From Levilactobacillus tujiorum (lineage in GTDB: Bacteria; Bacillota; Bacilli; Lactobacillales; Lactobacillaceae), in assembly GCF_012641185.1 (NCBI RefSeq), contig NZ_JAAXLK010000014.1, forward strand, positions 1 to 64,000: DNA of 64,000 nt, read 5' to 3'. This document shows, piece by piece, positions 26,629 through 35,039 of the stretch (the stretch's first letter is position 1; every line of letters starts with the position of its first letter). The position numbers and the translations under genes are program-made. Under the pieces are notes generated by a model that worked only from the letters and a program-made list of their open reading frames with translations, did no database searches and was not told the DNA's origin.

Positions 26629-28785
26629 ATGCGCCGATTATTAATTGTTTTGATGTTTCTAGGAATTGGTTTGCTGGGTAATCAGCAAGCCCAGGCTGCT
26701 GGGGTGGCGTTGGATGAGGATATGCAAGCGGCAGTGAAGACTGCGCCGAATGGGATGACGCTGTCGTCGCTATTTAATACGAATGGTATTGATTTCTCAG
26801 CCACGCAGCTGGTGGATGGGCTGGTCACCAAGCAATCGATTGCCCAGATTACGAATGATAATATCCAACCTAGAGCGGAACAAATCGGCGCATTTTGGTC
26901 ACAAGCACAAGGCGAGACCGCTGCTAAGATTGATTTAACGCAGAATACCCGCTGGTCCTTTTGGATGTACTTTGGGAACAAGCGGACCAACCTTAGTTCG
27001 GGGATGGCGTTTGTGCTTCAAAACGATGACGAAGCGACCAGTGCGATTGCCAATGCTGGTAAGGGCCAGTCGCTAGGCGTATGGGGTGGCGATGTGAACG
27101 GCTACCTGTCCGCTGATGGCTTGGCCAAACGTGCGGTTCAGAACAGCTGGGCGTTGGAGTTTGATACGACCGTGAATAACTCACCGAGCGTTGGTGCGGG
27201 GAGTTACTATGACCATGACAGCATTCCTAGCCAGGGGCCACACATTGCGAGTGGTTACCCGGCGCAGGCCGCGACGTATAAGCAAAATGGGACGAAGAAC
27301 CGGTACTACTATTCGCTCAATCACCACCGTCCGCAGTTAATGGCGCATCCCGCAGATGGTCATTGGCGCCACGTGACGATCGACTGGCAAGCAAAGGGGA
27401 GTCGCTTATCCTATGCCTTCAACGATCAAGATCCACAGACGCGCCAGACCAAGCGGCCAGAGGTGAAGGATAGTCTGGCGATTGATTTAACCAAGCTATC
27501 ACCGGATGGCCGGACGCCCGCCAAGTCCGCGACGTGGGGCATTACCGGATCGACGGGACGGCGAAATAGCGCGAACCAATTGGTTGTCTTAGACGAAACG
27601 CCGCGGCAATTGCGGTTTGCGACTTCTGCGAAGACCATGGTGATCCAACCGACGGCGGCGAAACGTCAGCTTAAGGAAGGCGATACCGTGACTGCTGGGG
27701 AAAAATTGCAGTATGATTTGCAAGCTATTGATGAGCGGCCCACGCAACGGGGATCGCTGACGACAGTGACAGCGCTATTGCCCACCGCTTCTGCCATTAA
27801 ACGATTGAACGGCGAGTTTTCGCAGGGGGGCGCGACGCCATTATACACGTTCAATCAGAACGAATTGTTGGCGGATCGCGTGGAAACTCGGCTCAGTCAG
27901 CGGGTCTTTACGACGGCTCAGCCGAATTTACAATTTTTACTCAATACTGAGGTTCAGGCAATGGATCACGATACCTACGTGCCGCCCCGCAAGGTCGTCT
28001 TCGCCGGACCGGATCACTTTGTGGAAGTTAAGTCGGTGGGGTATACGGTCAAACGTAAGCTCAACTTGCAGTTGAAGAACTTGGGGGAAGACACGCTGAG
28101 TTTTGAAAAGGGTGAGGATGTTGAGCTGAAGGCGCAGTTAACGAATGGCCGGCGACCGTTAACGGCGGAGATGCTGAAGGAAAGTCAGATTCAAGTCAAC
28201 GTTAACAAGATGTCCTTTACCTTTAAGCAGTTGAATGGGAGCTGGCAGGGGACTCAGGGCGAGTTTCGCTTGAAAGTACCTAACTGGGCCTTGAAGGAAA
28301 AGACCAATCAGATTCAGATTGAAGCGACCAACCGTCAGGATAAGGCGGAACCGTTGAAAGTTGCAGCAACCCAACACTCAGGAGACTTGGCGTTTGAAAC
28401 GGTACCTTGTCACTGTAGCTTTAAGGGCGAGCTGACGGGCGCTAAGCAAATGATTGCGCGTGATAAGGGCTGGCAACTACAGGTACGCGATGATCGGGGT
28501 ACCGGGAGTTCGTGGAAATTACAGCTGAGCGTTAGCAAGTCATTTACGACCACCAGTGGGAACCAGCTGAGCGGTGACATGGTGTACTGTTGTGACGGCA
28601 CGACTAAGACGTTGGGGACAGAGCCGACCGTGATTGAGCAACAGACGACCAAGCAGGATGATGAAGTGACCGACGTTGCGGGACATTGGGGTGCCAAGGA
28701 AGGCGTCTTGATGGCGGTTGATGGAGATGCGGTCGCGGGAGAATACCAGGGCGAGCTGCTGTGGCAATTAACCGATGCTCCATAA
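26629..28785 (+). CDS. Secreted L-type lectin / WxL-domain surface protein 2
   Basis: A 718-residue paralogue of the previous lectin. Signal peptide about 1-23 (QAQAA). The L-type lectin domain (about 40-320) shows IGAFWSQ, FWMYFGNKRTNLSSGMAFVLQN, GQSLGVWGG and SWALEFDTTVN. The C-terminal WxL domain has GWQLQVRD and SWKLQL near 613-627 and ends YQGELLWQLTDAP. Unlike the first copy it has four Cys in this domain, PCHCSF near 592 and YCCDG near 652, which could form disulfides outside the cell. GGGAGG precedes the ATG. It is probably a wall-bound glycan-binding protein. Confidence 0.82.
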   Translation: MRRLLIVLMFLGIGLLGNQQAQAAGVALDEDMQAAVKTAPNGMTLSSLFNTNGIDFSATQLVDGLVTKQSIAQITNDNIQPRAEQIGAFWSQAQGETAAKIDLTQNTRWSFWMYFGNKRTNLSSGMAFVLQNDDEATSAIANAGKGQSLGVWGGDVNGYLSADGLAKRAVQNSWALEFDTTVNNSPSVGAGSYYDHDSIPSQGPHIASGYPAQAATYKQNGTKNRYYYSLNHHRPQLMAHPADGHWRHVTIDWQAKGSRLSYAFNDQDPQTRQTKRPEVKDSLAIDLTKLSPDGRTPAKSATWGITGSTGRRNSANQLVVLDETPRQLRFATSAKTMVIQPTAAKRQLKEGDTVTAGEKLQYDLQAIDERPTQRGSLTTVTALLPTASAIKRLNGEFSQGGATPLYTFNQNELLADRVETRLSQRVFTTAQPNLQFLLNTEVQAMDHDTYVPPRKVVFAGPDHFVEVKSVGYTVKRKLNLQLKNLGEDTLSFEKGEDVELKAQLTNGRRPLTAEMLKESQIQVNVNKMSFTFKQLNGSWQGTQGEFRLKVPNWALKEKTNQIQIEATNRQDKAEPLKVAATQHSGDLAFETVPCHCSFKGELTGAKQMIARDKGWQLQVRDDRGTGSSWKLQLSVSKSFTTTSGNQLSGDMVYCCDGTTKTLGTEPTVIEQQTTKQDDEVTDVAGHWGAKEGVLMAVDGDAVAGEYQGELLWQLTDAP

Positions 28786-28800
28786 TGGACTATAGATAAC

Positions 28801-28974
28801 CGCCTTACCGTTCGCAAAATTTGGGCTGGATCGCTGTGGGGAGGACGGCCAGAGCCACAGAGCGGTCTCTGACCTCGCTTTGAGCCGCAGAACACGTCTC
28901 AAAGACGCCATTTACCAAGTAAAGCACTTGGTAAATCCCACGGCTGAGCCCAAATTTGGCTCACTCACGGCTAC
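28801..28974 (-). repeat. Structured repeat A, copy 3
   Basis: The full A architecture in reverse orientation. The outer stem is AAATTTGGGCT/AGCCCAAATTT, intermediate between copies 1/2 and copy 4, and still perfectly paired. The B partner on its right is degraded beyond recognition (28975-29110). Confidence 0.85.
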
Positions 28975-29116
28975 CTTGATAGTCAAGAGGACGCTGTCGG
29001 AACTGTAACTACGGCTCTTCTCAAAGTGGAATACTTGTGTTGGTGATGGTGGCAATCTATCTTTTACCACCGTAGACAAAGTTTGGTGTGAGAACTTTAA
29101 TGGTGGCTTAGTAAAT

Positions 29117-29173
29117 AAAATAGTCCAGTAGAGTCGGAGGACAAGCGTTTAATCCAACTTTACTGGGCTATTT
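29117..29173 (-). terminator. Terminator of the TetR gene
   Basis: Read leftward, AATAGCCCAGTAAAGTTGGA pairs with TCCGACTCTACTGGACTATT and T-rich sequence follows. Confidence 0.75.
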
Positions 29174-29190
29174 GCGTACTTAGAACCGAA

Positions 29191-29844
29191 TTATTCTGGT
29201 TGGAGAACCTTTTCGAGCTCTGCCACCATGTATTTCGCTTCATCGGCATCGCGCCATTCCCGGTCGGGAAACAGGACGTAGCGGTCGAGAATATAGCCGG
29301 CGATGATCGAGGCGATATACCGGAAAATCATATTGAAAGGCCAGTCAATAATCAGGTGATGTTTCTGCAGGTGGACGACAGTATCTTCAAATGACCCGAT
29401 GAATTGGGCCCGCGCCACCACGATAAATTCTTGCCGGAGGTCTTCGTTGTAGAGGAGCTCACTGAAGAACACTTTGATCGCATCCTGATTGGCCTCAACA
29501 AAGGCCATCCGGTTCTTCACGAAGATCACCAGAAAGTCGTGAAGATTAGTGAACGGCTGACTCAGGGTATCCTTTTTAAGTTCCGCCGCAATATCTGGAA
29601 TAATTTGTTGAATAACGGGTTCCAGCGCCGCGCGAAGAATATTCGATTTAGATTTGAAATGTTTGAACATGGTTCCTTCAGATTGGTGAGCCGCAACCGC
29701 AATCTGATGGGTGCTGGTGTTGGCATAGCCCTGCTTGGCAAAGAGCTGAATACTAGCAATGAGCACGTCTTTTTGCTTTTGGGTCAGTTCCTTCGTTGCC
29801 TGAATGGTCGCGGGAAATTGGTCTAAAATTTTATTGATCGACAT
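29191..29844 (-). CDS. TetR/AcrR-family transcriptional regulator
   Basis: A 217-residue repressor. The HTH is DVLIASIQLFAKQGYANTSTHQIAVAAHQSEGTMFKHFKSKSNIL (about residues 26-70), the standard TetR N-terminal domain; the C-terminal ligand domain is unassigned. AAAGGGGG precedes the ATG. It follows the small membrane protein gene in the same direction, about 190 bases away, and a palindrome at that gene's promoter (30329-30344) is a candidate operator. The ligand is unknown. Confidence 0.87.
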   Translation of the reverse strand: MSINKILDQFPATIQATKELTQKQKDVLIASIQLFAKQGYANTSTHQIAVAAHQSEGTMFKHFKSKSNILRAALEPVIQQIIPDIAAELKKDTLSQPFTNLHDFLVIFVKNRMAFVEANQDAIKVFFSELLYNEDLRQEFIVVARAQFIGSFEDTVVHLQKHHLIIDWPFNMIFRYIASIIAGYILDRYVLFPDREWRDADEAKYMVAELEKVLQPE

Positions 29845-30035
29845 GGTGCAACCCCCTTTGATTTAAGACTGATTTCGTGACTAAGTTTAATTTTAACAGC
29901 CTAACGCCAAAATACCAACGAAACGGTAGATTGGGTAGGAAAGAATGGGGGAACAAGTTTAGAAAAATTGGCATTAAAAATCGGGCATGCTCGCAGTCAT
30001 CCCCGGTCTTTAAGTAAAGTGCTCAGATTATTCAT

Positions 30036-30302
30036 TTAATGTGCCTGTGCAGTTGTGCTCCTGTATGCAAAGTAGAATTGGGTGATCGCGAGGATAACGT
30101 TAATCCAGTTGACCGCCGTGAACCAGCCGGTCAGACCAGCCGCACCACTGACACCGTAGAATACCCAGAAGCCGGCAATAATAGCAACCACGTTGATCCA
30201 GCCGAACCACTTCATTAATTCCCGGTTTGTCGTTGCCGTGAAGGTCCAAATCCCGTTGATAACTAACCAAATAGCAAGAATCCAAAATGTTATGGTAAAC
30301 AT
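30036..30302 (-). CDS. Small three-helix membrane protein, unknown function
   Basis: An 88-residue hydrophobic protein with three or four membrane segments and many Trp residues (WILAIWLVINGIWTF, WFGWINVVAIIAGFWVFYG, WFTAVNWINVILAITQFYF). The family resembles small SPW/YiaA-like membrane proteins, but I cannot name it securely. AAAGGGG precedes the ATG. A good promoter and a palindromic operator candidate lie upstream, and a TetR gene lies downstream, so it is probably the repressor's target. Confidence 0.75.
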   Translation of the reverse strand: MFTITFWILAIWLVINGIWTFTATTNRELMKWFGWINVVAIIAGFWVFYGVSGAAGLTGWFTAVNWINVILAITQFYFAYRSTTAQAH

Positions 30303-30328
30303 ATTAAAATCCCCTTTCTAGTTATCGA

Positions 30329-30344
30329 GCGAGTAATCACTCGC
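30329..30344. promoter_or_regulatory. Candidate TetR operator
   Basis: GCGAGT-AATC-ACTCGC lies just downstream of the predicted start point of the small membrane protein gene, a place where a bound repressor would block transcription. The adjacent TetR gene is the likely binder. Confidence 0.5.
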
Positions 30345-30360
30345 CCTTGATTACAACTAC

Positions 30361-30388
30361 AGTGTACCACCATTTTAGAAAAGTACAA
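30361..30388 (-). promoter_or_regulatory. Promoter of the small membrane protein gene
   Basis: On the minus strand TTGTAC (30388-30383) and TACACT (30366-30361) are 16 bp apart. Confidence 0.55.
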
Positions 30389-30631
30389 CCCCTATTTTGA
30401 CTTTTTTGGAAGCCTTTTCGCAGGCCGCTAGATCAGTGGTATCGGGAGATTTTTCAACGCCTAAGGAAGTGCAAGTTTCTAAAATAGAAACAGTTGAGCC
30501 GTCGTACTAGATCGGTTAGCCTCGCAGTCACCGCCAATGGGTTTTTACTGAGTGGTTTGCGCTGGTATCGATGGAGGCTAACGGTCGCAGATTTAGTTAA
30601 GTGGGTAGGGTAATTTTGTGCGTTTGATCAG
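30389..30631. other. Gap with an unexplained inverted repeat
   Basis: No gene is supported here. GTTAGCCTC at 30515-30523 pairs with GAGGCTAAC at 30574-30582 around a loop with further structure. It may be a very degenerate relative of the B repeat, but this is not secure. Confidence 0.35.
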
Positions 30632-30666
30632 AAAAAAAGAGACCGGGCAGACGCGCCGATCTCTAA
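30632..30666 (-). terminator. Terminator of the aldo/keto reductase gene
   Basis: Read leftward, AGAGATCGG and CCGGTCTCT pair around an 8 base loop and are followed by T7. Confidence 0.85.
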
Positions 30667-30703
30667 GTGAACTTAATTAAAATGTTGTGACTACTCGACG
30701 AAC

Positions 30704-31654
30704 TTAAGGTAAATCATTGCCAGCCGCCAAGTAGACATCGTACCATTCTTGCTTCGTTAAGGTGACGTCAGCGCCGGCTGCACTGTCCTTGATGTGAGTT
30801 GGATTCATCGTGCCGAGTAGAACTTGAATGTTAGCGGGGTGCCGGAGAATCCAGGCCACCGCAATCCCGTTTTTGGAAACACCGTATTTGTCGGCCAGAT
30901 CTTGCAGAACCTTGTTTAATTTAGGGTACTTCGGATCGTTGATGAACATCCCCGCAAACAGCCCGTATTGGAATGGAGACCATGCTTGGATGGTGATGTG
31001 CTTGCGCCGGGCAAATTCTAGCATGCCGAAATCGTTGTGGGTTGGCACGTCACCCATGTTGACGTGGAGACCTTCCGTGACCATGCCAGCGTGAGCCGCG
31101 CTGAATTGAAGTTGATTGAACATTAATTTCTGGTCAACGGCTTCTTGAACCATCAGGTATTGTTGAACGTTGAAGTTGGATACCCCAAAGTGGCGGACCT
31201 TTCCTTCGCGTTGTAATGTGTTGAAGGCGTCGGCAATTTCAGCGGGGTCCATCAAAGGATCTGGCCGGTGGAGTAGGAAAGCATCCAAGTAATCGATGCC
31301 CATCCGTGAAAGAATCTGATCGACCGTATCAATTAGATGCTGCTTACCGAAATCGTACCGTTGGCCAAAGACCAGGTCATCGTGACTCCGGTTAGGGTCG
31401 ACGATAATGCCACCCTTGGATTGAATGTAGAAGTCATCGCGGGATAGCCCAGACGCTTTAAGCGCTTGACCAAAGACTTCTTCGGACTTGCCGTTGACGT
31501 AGATATCGGCGGAGTCAATGTAATTGATTCCGGCTTCGTGGGCGGCTTGCAGTGCTTTGACGGCAGCTGCTTGATCCAGCACGCCCATGCGCATGATACC
31601 TAAAGCAACAGCAGATGCTTGCCAGTTACTGCTACCTAGTTGCAGTTGTTTCAT
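30704..31654 (-). CDS. Aldo/keto reductase (YdhF-like)
   Basis: A 316-residue NADPH-dependent TIM-barrel oxidoreductase. The catalytic tetrad is visible: Asp and Tyr in YIDSADIYVNGKSEE, Lys in FYIQSKGGI, and His in DAFLLHRPDPLMD. The cofactor-binding C-terminal part (ILRHPANIQVLLGTMNPTHI) fits the YdhF group. AAGGGAG precedes the ATG. It is monocistronic with its own terminator and is divergent from the ABC transporter operon across a structured repeat. The carbonyl substrate is unknown. Confidence 0.92.
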   Translation of the reverse strand: MKQLQLGSSNWQASAVALGIMRMGVLDQAAAVKALQAAHEAGINYIDSADIYVNGKSEEVFGQALKASGLSRDDFYIQSKGGIIVDPNRSHDDLVFGQRYDFGKQHLIDTVDQILSRMGIDYLDAFLLHRPDPLMDPAEIADAFNTLQREGKVRHFGVSNFNVQQYLMVQEAVDQKLMFNQLQFSAAHAGMVTEGLHVNMGDVPTHNDFGMLEFARRKHITIQAWSPFQYGLFAGMFINDPKYPKLNKVLQDLADKYGVSKNGIAVAWILRHPANIQVLLGTMNPTHIKDSAAGADVTLTKQEWYDVYLAAGNDLP

Positions 31655-31783
31655 TGGAAAAACTCCCTTACTTCAGATTTGACGCTTACAAAGTTAATTG
31701 TACAACGCCCGGCCCTAAATTTCTCGTTAGGACATCTGCCAAGTGTCACACTACCGATAAAAAAGGTTGTCATGGGTAGCTTT

Positions 31784-31974
31784 GCCACCTGCGGCTGCCA
31801 ACGATTCCGGCTGCTGTGGGGACCGCTTGCAGCCTGAGGAGCGGTCCTTCAGCTCGGTTGGCAGCCTGACCAAGTCCGTCAGTCTCCCAACGCGTCCCAC
31901 GCTGTAAACCGAGTGAGAGACCTCGGTCAACAGCGTCGACACGGCCGCCTCCATCATTGACCTCCTCCGGTTAC
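31784..31974 (-). repeat. Structured repeat B, copy 2
   Basis: A B element in reverse orientation. Read on the minus strand it contains CCGGAGGAGG and ATGATGGAGG, opening a frame beginning MMEAAVSTLL. The long stem GCTGTTGACCGAG/CTCGGTTTACAGC pairs at 12 of 13 positions, counting one G-T. It lies head to head with A copy 4. Confidence 0.85.
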
Positions 31975-32042
31975 GGAAGTATCTCACCACGATGCTTGCT
32001 TAAACCATGCTGGCTTATGTAAATCTACCCATACTCACCAAT

Positions 32043-32215
32043 GTAGCCGTGAGTGAGTCAACTTTGGGCTCAGCCGTGGGATTTACCAAGTGGTTTGCTT
32101 GGTAAATGGCGCCTTTGAGACGTGTTTCTCGGCTCAAAGCGAGGTCAGAGACCGCTCTGTGGCTCTGGCCGTCCGCCCACAGCGTTCCAGCCCAAAGTTG
32201 GCGAACGGTAAGGCG
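32043..32215 (+). repeat. Structured repeat A, copy 4
   Basis: The clearest A copy. The outer stem CAACTTTGGGCT/AGCCCAAAGTTG (32059-32070 and 32189-32200) is a perfect 12 bp pair. Inside are ATTTACCAAG/CTTGGTAAAT, CTTTGAG/CTCAAAG and GGTCAGAG/CTCTGGCC; the last holds a T-G pair that would be a wobble only in RNA read rightward. Confidence 0.88.
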
Positions 32216-32332
32216 AGTGGAGCAGCCGCAGGTGGAAGTTTTAACAGAGATGGCGAATAAATAAAGCGGTGCTGAACGCGGGGCGTGGCAAGGATTGGGC
32301 GAGTTTGATCAGCTGTAATTATGAAAAAAACA

Positions 32333-32360
32333 TTGACAATTGACCCTGAACCATTATAGT
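32333..32360 (+). promoter_or_regulatory. Promoter of the ABC transporter operon
   Basis: TTGACA at 32333-32338 and TATAGT at 32355-32360 are 16 bp apart. Confidence 0.7.
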
Positions 32361-32380
32361 TAGTTACACAAGTAATTAAC
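32359..32380. promoter_or_regulatory. Candidate GntR/YtrA operator
   Basis: GTTAGTTAC-ACAA-GTAATTAAC is a 9 bp inverted repeat with one mismatch. It overlaps the end of the -10 and the start point, and the YtrA-type regulator encoded at the operon's end is the likely binder. Confidence 0.5.
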
Positions 32381-32410
32381 CAATACACTGAAGAGCGGGG
32401 GAATTTTAAA

Positions 32411-33169
32411 ATGGCAACAAACACGGTAGTTGATGTACACAACTTAGAAAAAACGTATGGTAAAGCTAATGAACGACAATATAAAGCCTTGAAGGGGCTG
32501 AACTTTACGGTTGAAGCGGGCGAATTCGTTGGGATCATGGGGGCCTCTGGCTCAGGGAAGACGACGCTGCTGAATATGTTGTCCACGCTGGATGTCCCGA
32601 CTAAGGGGGACGTGGTGGTCAATGGTCACGACGTTACGAAGATGCGGGGCAACCAGTTGGCGGATTTTCGGGCCCAAGAAGTCGGGTTTATTTTCCAAGA
32701 CTTTAACTTACTAGAGAGCTTGACGGCGGAAGAAAATATCGGCTTGCCCCTGGCTTTGAAGGGGACTGCTTCTCGCGTGATGGATCAAGCTATTCACGAA
32801 GTAGCCGAGACGCTATCAATCGCTGATTTATTGTCGAAATACCCCTCAGAATTGTCTGGAGGCCAGAAGCAACGGGTGGCTGCGGCACGGGCTATCGTGC
32901 ATCATCCGGCTATTCTGATGGGAGATGAACCCACGGGAGCGTTGGATTCCACGAGTGCGCGGGAACTACTGGACCTAATGACGACGATTAATGAGAAGCA
33001 ACATATGTCGGTCCTGTTAGTCACGCATGATCCGTTCTCCGCCAGTTTCTGTCAACGCATTCTGTTCATTAAGGATGGTCAGATTGGCTCAGAGATTAAG
33101 CGGGGTGACCAAGATCGAAGTGCCTTTTACCAACAGATCTTAAACGAACTGGGCACGTTCAACGAGTAG
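32411..33169 (+). CDS. ABC transporter ATP-binding protein (BceA-like)
   Basis: A 252-residue ATPase of the MacB/BceA group. Walker A is GASGSGKTT near residue 43, the signature is LSGGQKQRVAAARAI near 147, Walker B is ILMGDEPTGALD near 170, and the switch His lies in VTHDP. AGCGGGGG precedes the ATG. It is followed after 11 bases by a large permease and then by a GntR regulator, so it powers an antimicrobial-peptide-type or lipid-linked substrate exporter or detoxifier. Confidence 0.92.
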   Translation: MATNTVVDVHNLEKTYGKANERQYKALKGLNFTVEAGEFVGIMGASGSGKTTLLNMLSTLDVPTKGDVVVNGHDVTKMRGNQLADFRAQEVGFIFQDFNLLESLTAEENIGLPLALKGTASRVMDQAIHEVAETLSIADLLSKYPSELSGGQKQRVAAARAIVHHPAILMGDEPTGALDSTSARELLDLMTTINEKQHMSVLLVTHDPFSASFCQRILFIKDGQIGSEIKRGDQDRSAFYQQILNELGTFNE

Positions 33170-33180
33170 GGGGCAACAAA

Positions 33181-35001
33181 ATGTTAGGAAAATTAGCACT
33201 AGCTGGTATCAAACACCGGCGTCGAGATTATTTGGTATTGCTGGTAGGTCTGACGATGTCAGCGGCCATCTTTTATATGTTTGCCAATCTCGCAACCAAT
33301 CGCGCCTTTATTAAAGCCAACGCTGTGGTCAGTCAGGCCTCATTGATCTTTGGTTTTGGCGCCGCTCTATTGATTCTGATTACCGTGGTCTACATTATGT
33401 ACGCCAATAGTTTTCTATTGAGTATGCGCCAGCATGATTATGGCTTATTCATGATGCTGGGCGCGACCAGAAAGCGGGTTGGCGAACTGGTCTTCTTAGA
33501 GACTTTAATCTTAGGGACCTTAGCCACGGCCGTGGGGATTGTGATCGGCCTATTGATGAGCCAATTCCTGGTGGGCTTCTTGTTAGATATGCTGGGGTTA
33601 CACCTCGCACACCTCTCAGCCTTTTATTTGCCGGCCATCATTGCGACGGCGGTGCTGTATGTGGGGCTGTTTATTTTGGCCTCGCTGTTCAACTTAATCC
33701 GGTTGACCCGCACGACCGTTTTGAAATTACTACACACGGATGAACAGGCTAATCAGCCTAAGAATCATCCCTTCCGACAAGCGGTGTCGGCCATCTTAGG
33801 GATTGTCTTGCTCGCAATTGGCTACTGGGCGTTGGCAGCAATCAAAGCGTTACAAGTGGCAGCGATTCCGATAGCCTTAGTGACCATTACGATTGGGACT
33901 TATTTACTCTTTCGGGCGACGATTCTGGTCATTATTCAGGGCTTGCGGCGGACTAAGTGGGCGAGAAAACACCTCAATGGCTTTTTGCTAGGCCAGTTGA
34001 ACTTTCGGGTATACAATTACACCCGCATGTTGACGATCGTGTCGTTGTTATTTGCCATGGCGCTGGGTGCAATTACGGTGGGTTCCGGTTATCACCGACA
34101 ATTGCCCATGATGGCGAATAGTCTCGGAACCTACACCATTGCGGTTCATGATAAAACTGCGCAGGAACAGAAACTGATTGACCAATTAAATGTTAAGCAT
34201 CAAGCGACTTATACGCAGAAGCGTCACGGCAAGGTGGTGTACTACAATGCCGCGGAACTTAAGCAACAGCCGTTTGAATTGAACAAGGGCACGACCGAAG
34301 CCAAGTACCAAACGCACCCAAAGTATTATAACGAGTCGCTGAAGAAGTTTAAGCAGAGTGGGAGTCAAAGTCTAGACTTCTTAAGCTTGGCTATTCGCGG
34401 TGAACAGGGCTTCTTTGCACCCAAGATTGTGAGTGCGCAGCAATTTGCTAAGCAACCGGGGAAGACTGTGACGGTAACGACGGTGCGGGTCAAGGATATG
34501 GATCAGGATAAACAAGTCTTGAAACAACTGAATAAACTAGAATTGAAGCGCTTTGCCCAACCAGCAGAGATGACGGTCGGCAATTACCAGTCTTACGAGT
34601 TGATGAGTGGTTTCTTTGGCGGACTGGAATTCATGGGCTACTTCCTAGGGATTGCCTTCTTGGCAATGTTAGCGTCCTGCTTAATGTTTAAGATTCTTTC
34701 AGGCGCGCCTGGCGATCAGCGACGGTACCGGATGCTTTACAAAGTCGGGGTACGCCACAGCCTGATGCGCCACGGGATTGCTAAAGAAATTGGGATTTTA
34801 TTCTTAATTCCTGGTATCATGGGAGTAATTGATGTTCTGTTCGGACTCCAAATGTTCAAGCCACTGATGCAAAGCCCGATGAGTCCTTATTTAGGTATCG
34901 GGAGTATCTTTGCCATCTTTATTGGGCTATATGCGATTTACTACGTGATCACATTGACGTTGTACTGGCGGATTGTCTTACCGAAAGCGCCGACTGATTA
35001 G
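33181..35001 (+). CDS. ABC transporter permease (BceB/FtsX-like)
   Basis: A 606-residue permease, slightly shorter than typical BceB. It has about ten membrane segments arranged as 4 + 2 + 4-type FtsX halves. A large soluble, Lys/Gln-rich extracellular domain (about residues 310-480) lies between helices. MLGATRKRVGELVFLETLILG is the conserved FtsX coupling region, and the C terminus has a second copy (KVGVRHSLMRHGIAKEIGILF). BceAB-type pairs protect against cell-wall antibiotics. Here a GntR regulator replaces the usual BceRS two-component system. Confidence 0.9.
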   Translation: MLGKLALAGIKHRRRDYLVLLVGLTMSAAIFYMFANLATNRAFIKANAVVSQASLIFGFGAALLILITVVYIMYANSFLLSMRQHDYGLFMMLGATRKRVGELVFLETLILGTLATAVGIVIGLLMSQFLVGFLLDMLGLHLAHLSAFYLPAIIATAVLYVGLFILASLFNLIRLTRTTVLKLLHTDEQANQPKNHPFRQAVSAILGIVLLAIGYWALAAIKALQVAAIPIALVTITIGTYLLFRATILVIIQGLRRTKWARKHLNGFLLGQLNFRVYNYTRMLTIVSLLFAMALGAITVGSGYHRQLPMMANSLGTYTIAVHDKTAQEQKLIDQLNVKHQATYTQKRHGKVVYYNAAELKQQPFELNKGTTEAKYQTHPKYYNESLKKFKQSGSQSLDFLSLAIRGEQGFFAPKIVSAQQFAKQPGKTVTVTTVRVKDMDQDKQVLKQLNKLELKRFAQPAEMTVGNYQSYELMSGFFGGLEFMGYFLGIAFLAMLASCLMFKILSGAPGDQRRYRMLYKVGVRHSLMRHGIAKEIGILFLIPGIMGVIDVLFGLQMFKPLMQSPMSPYLGIGSIFAIFIGLYAIYYVITLTLYWRIVLPKAPTD

Positions 35002-35039
35002 TCGACAGAACGACTTCACAAAGAATGTGGGAAAGTAAA

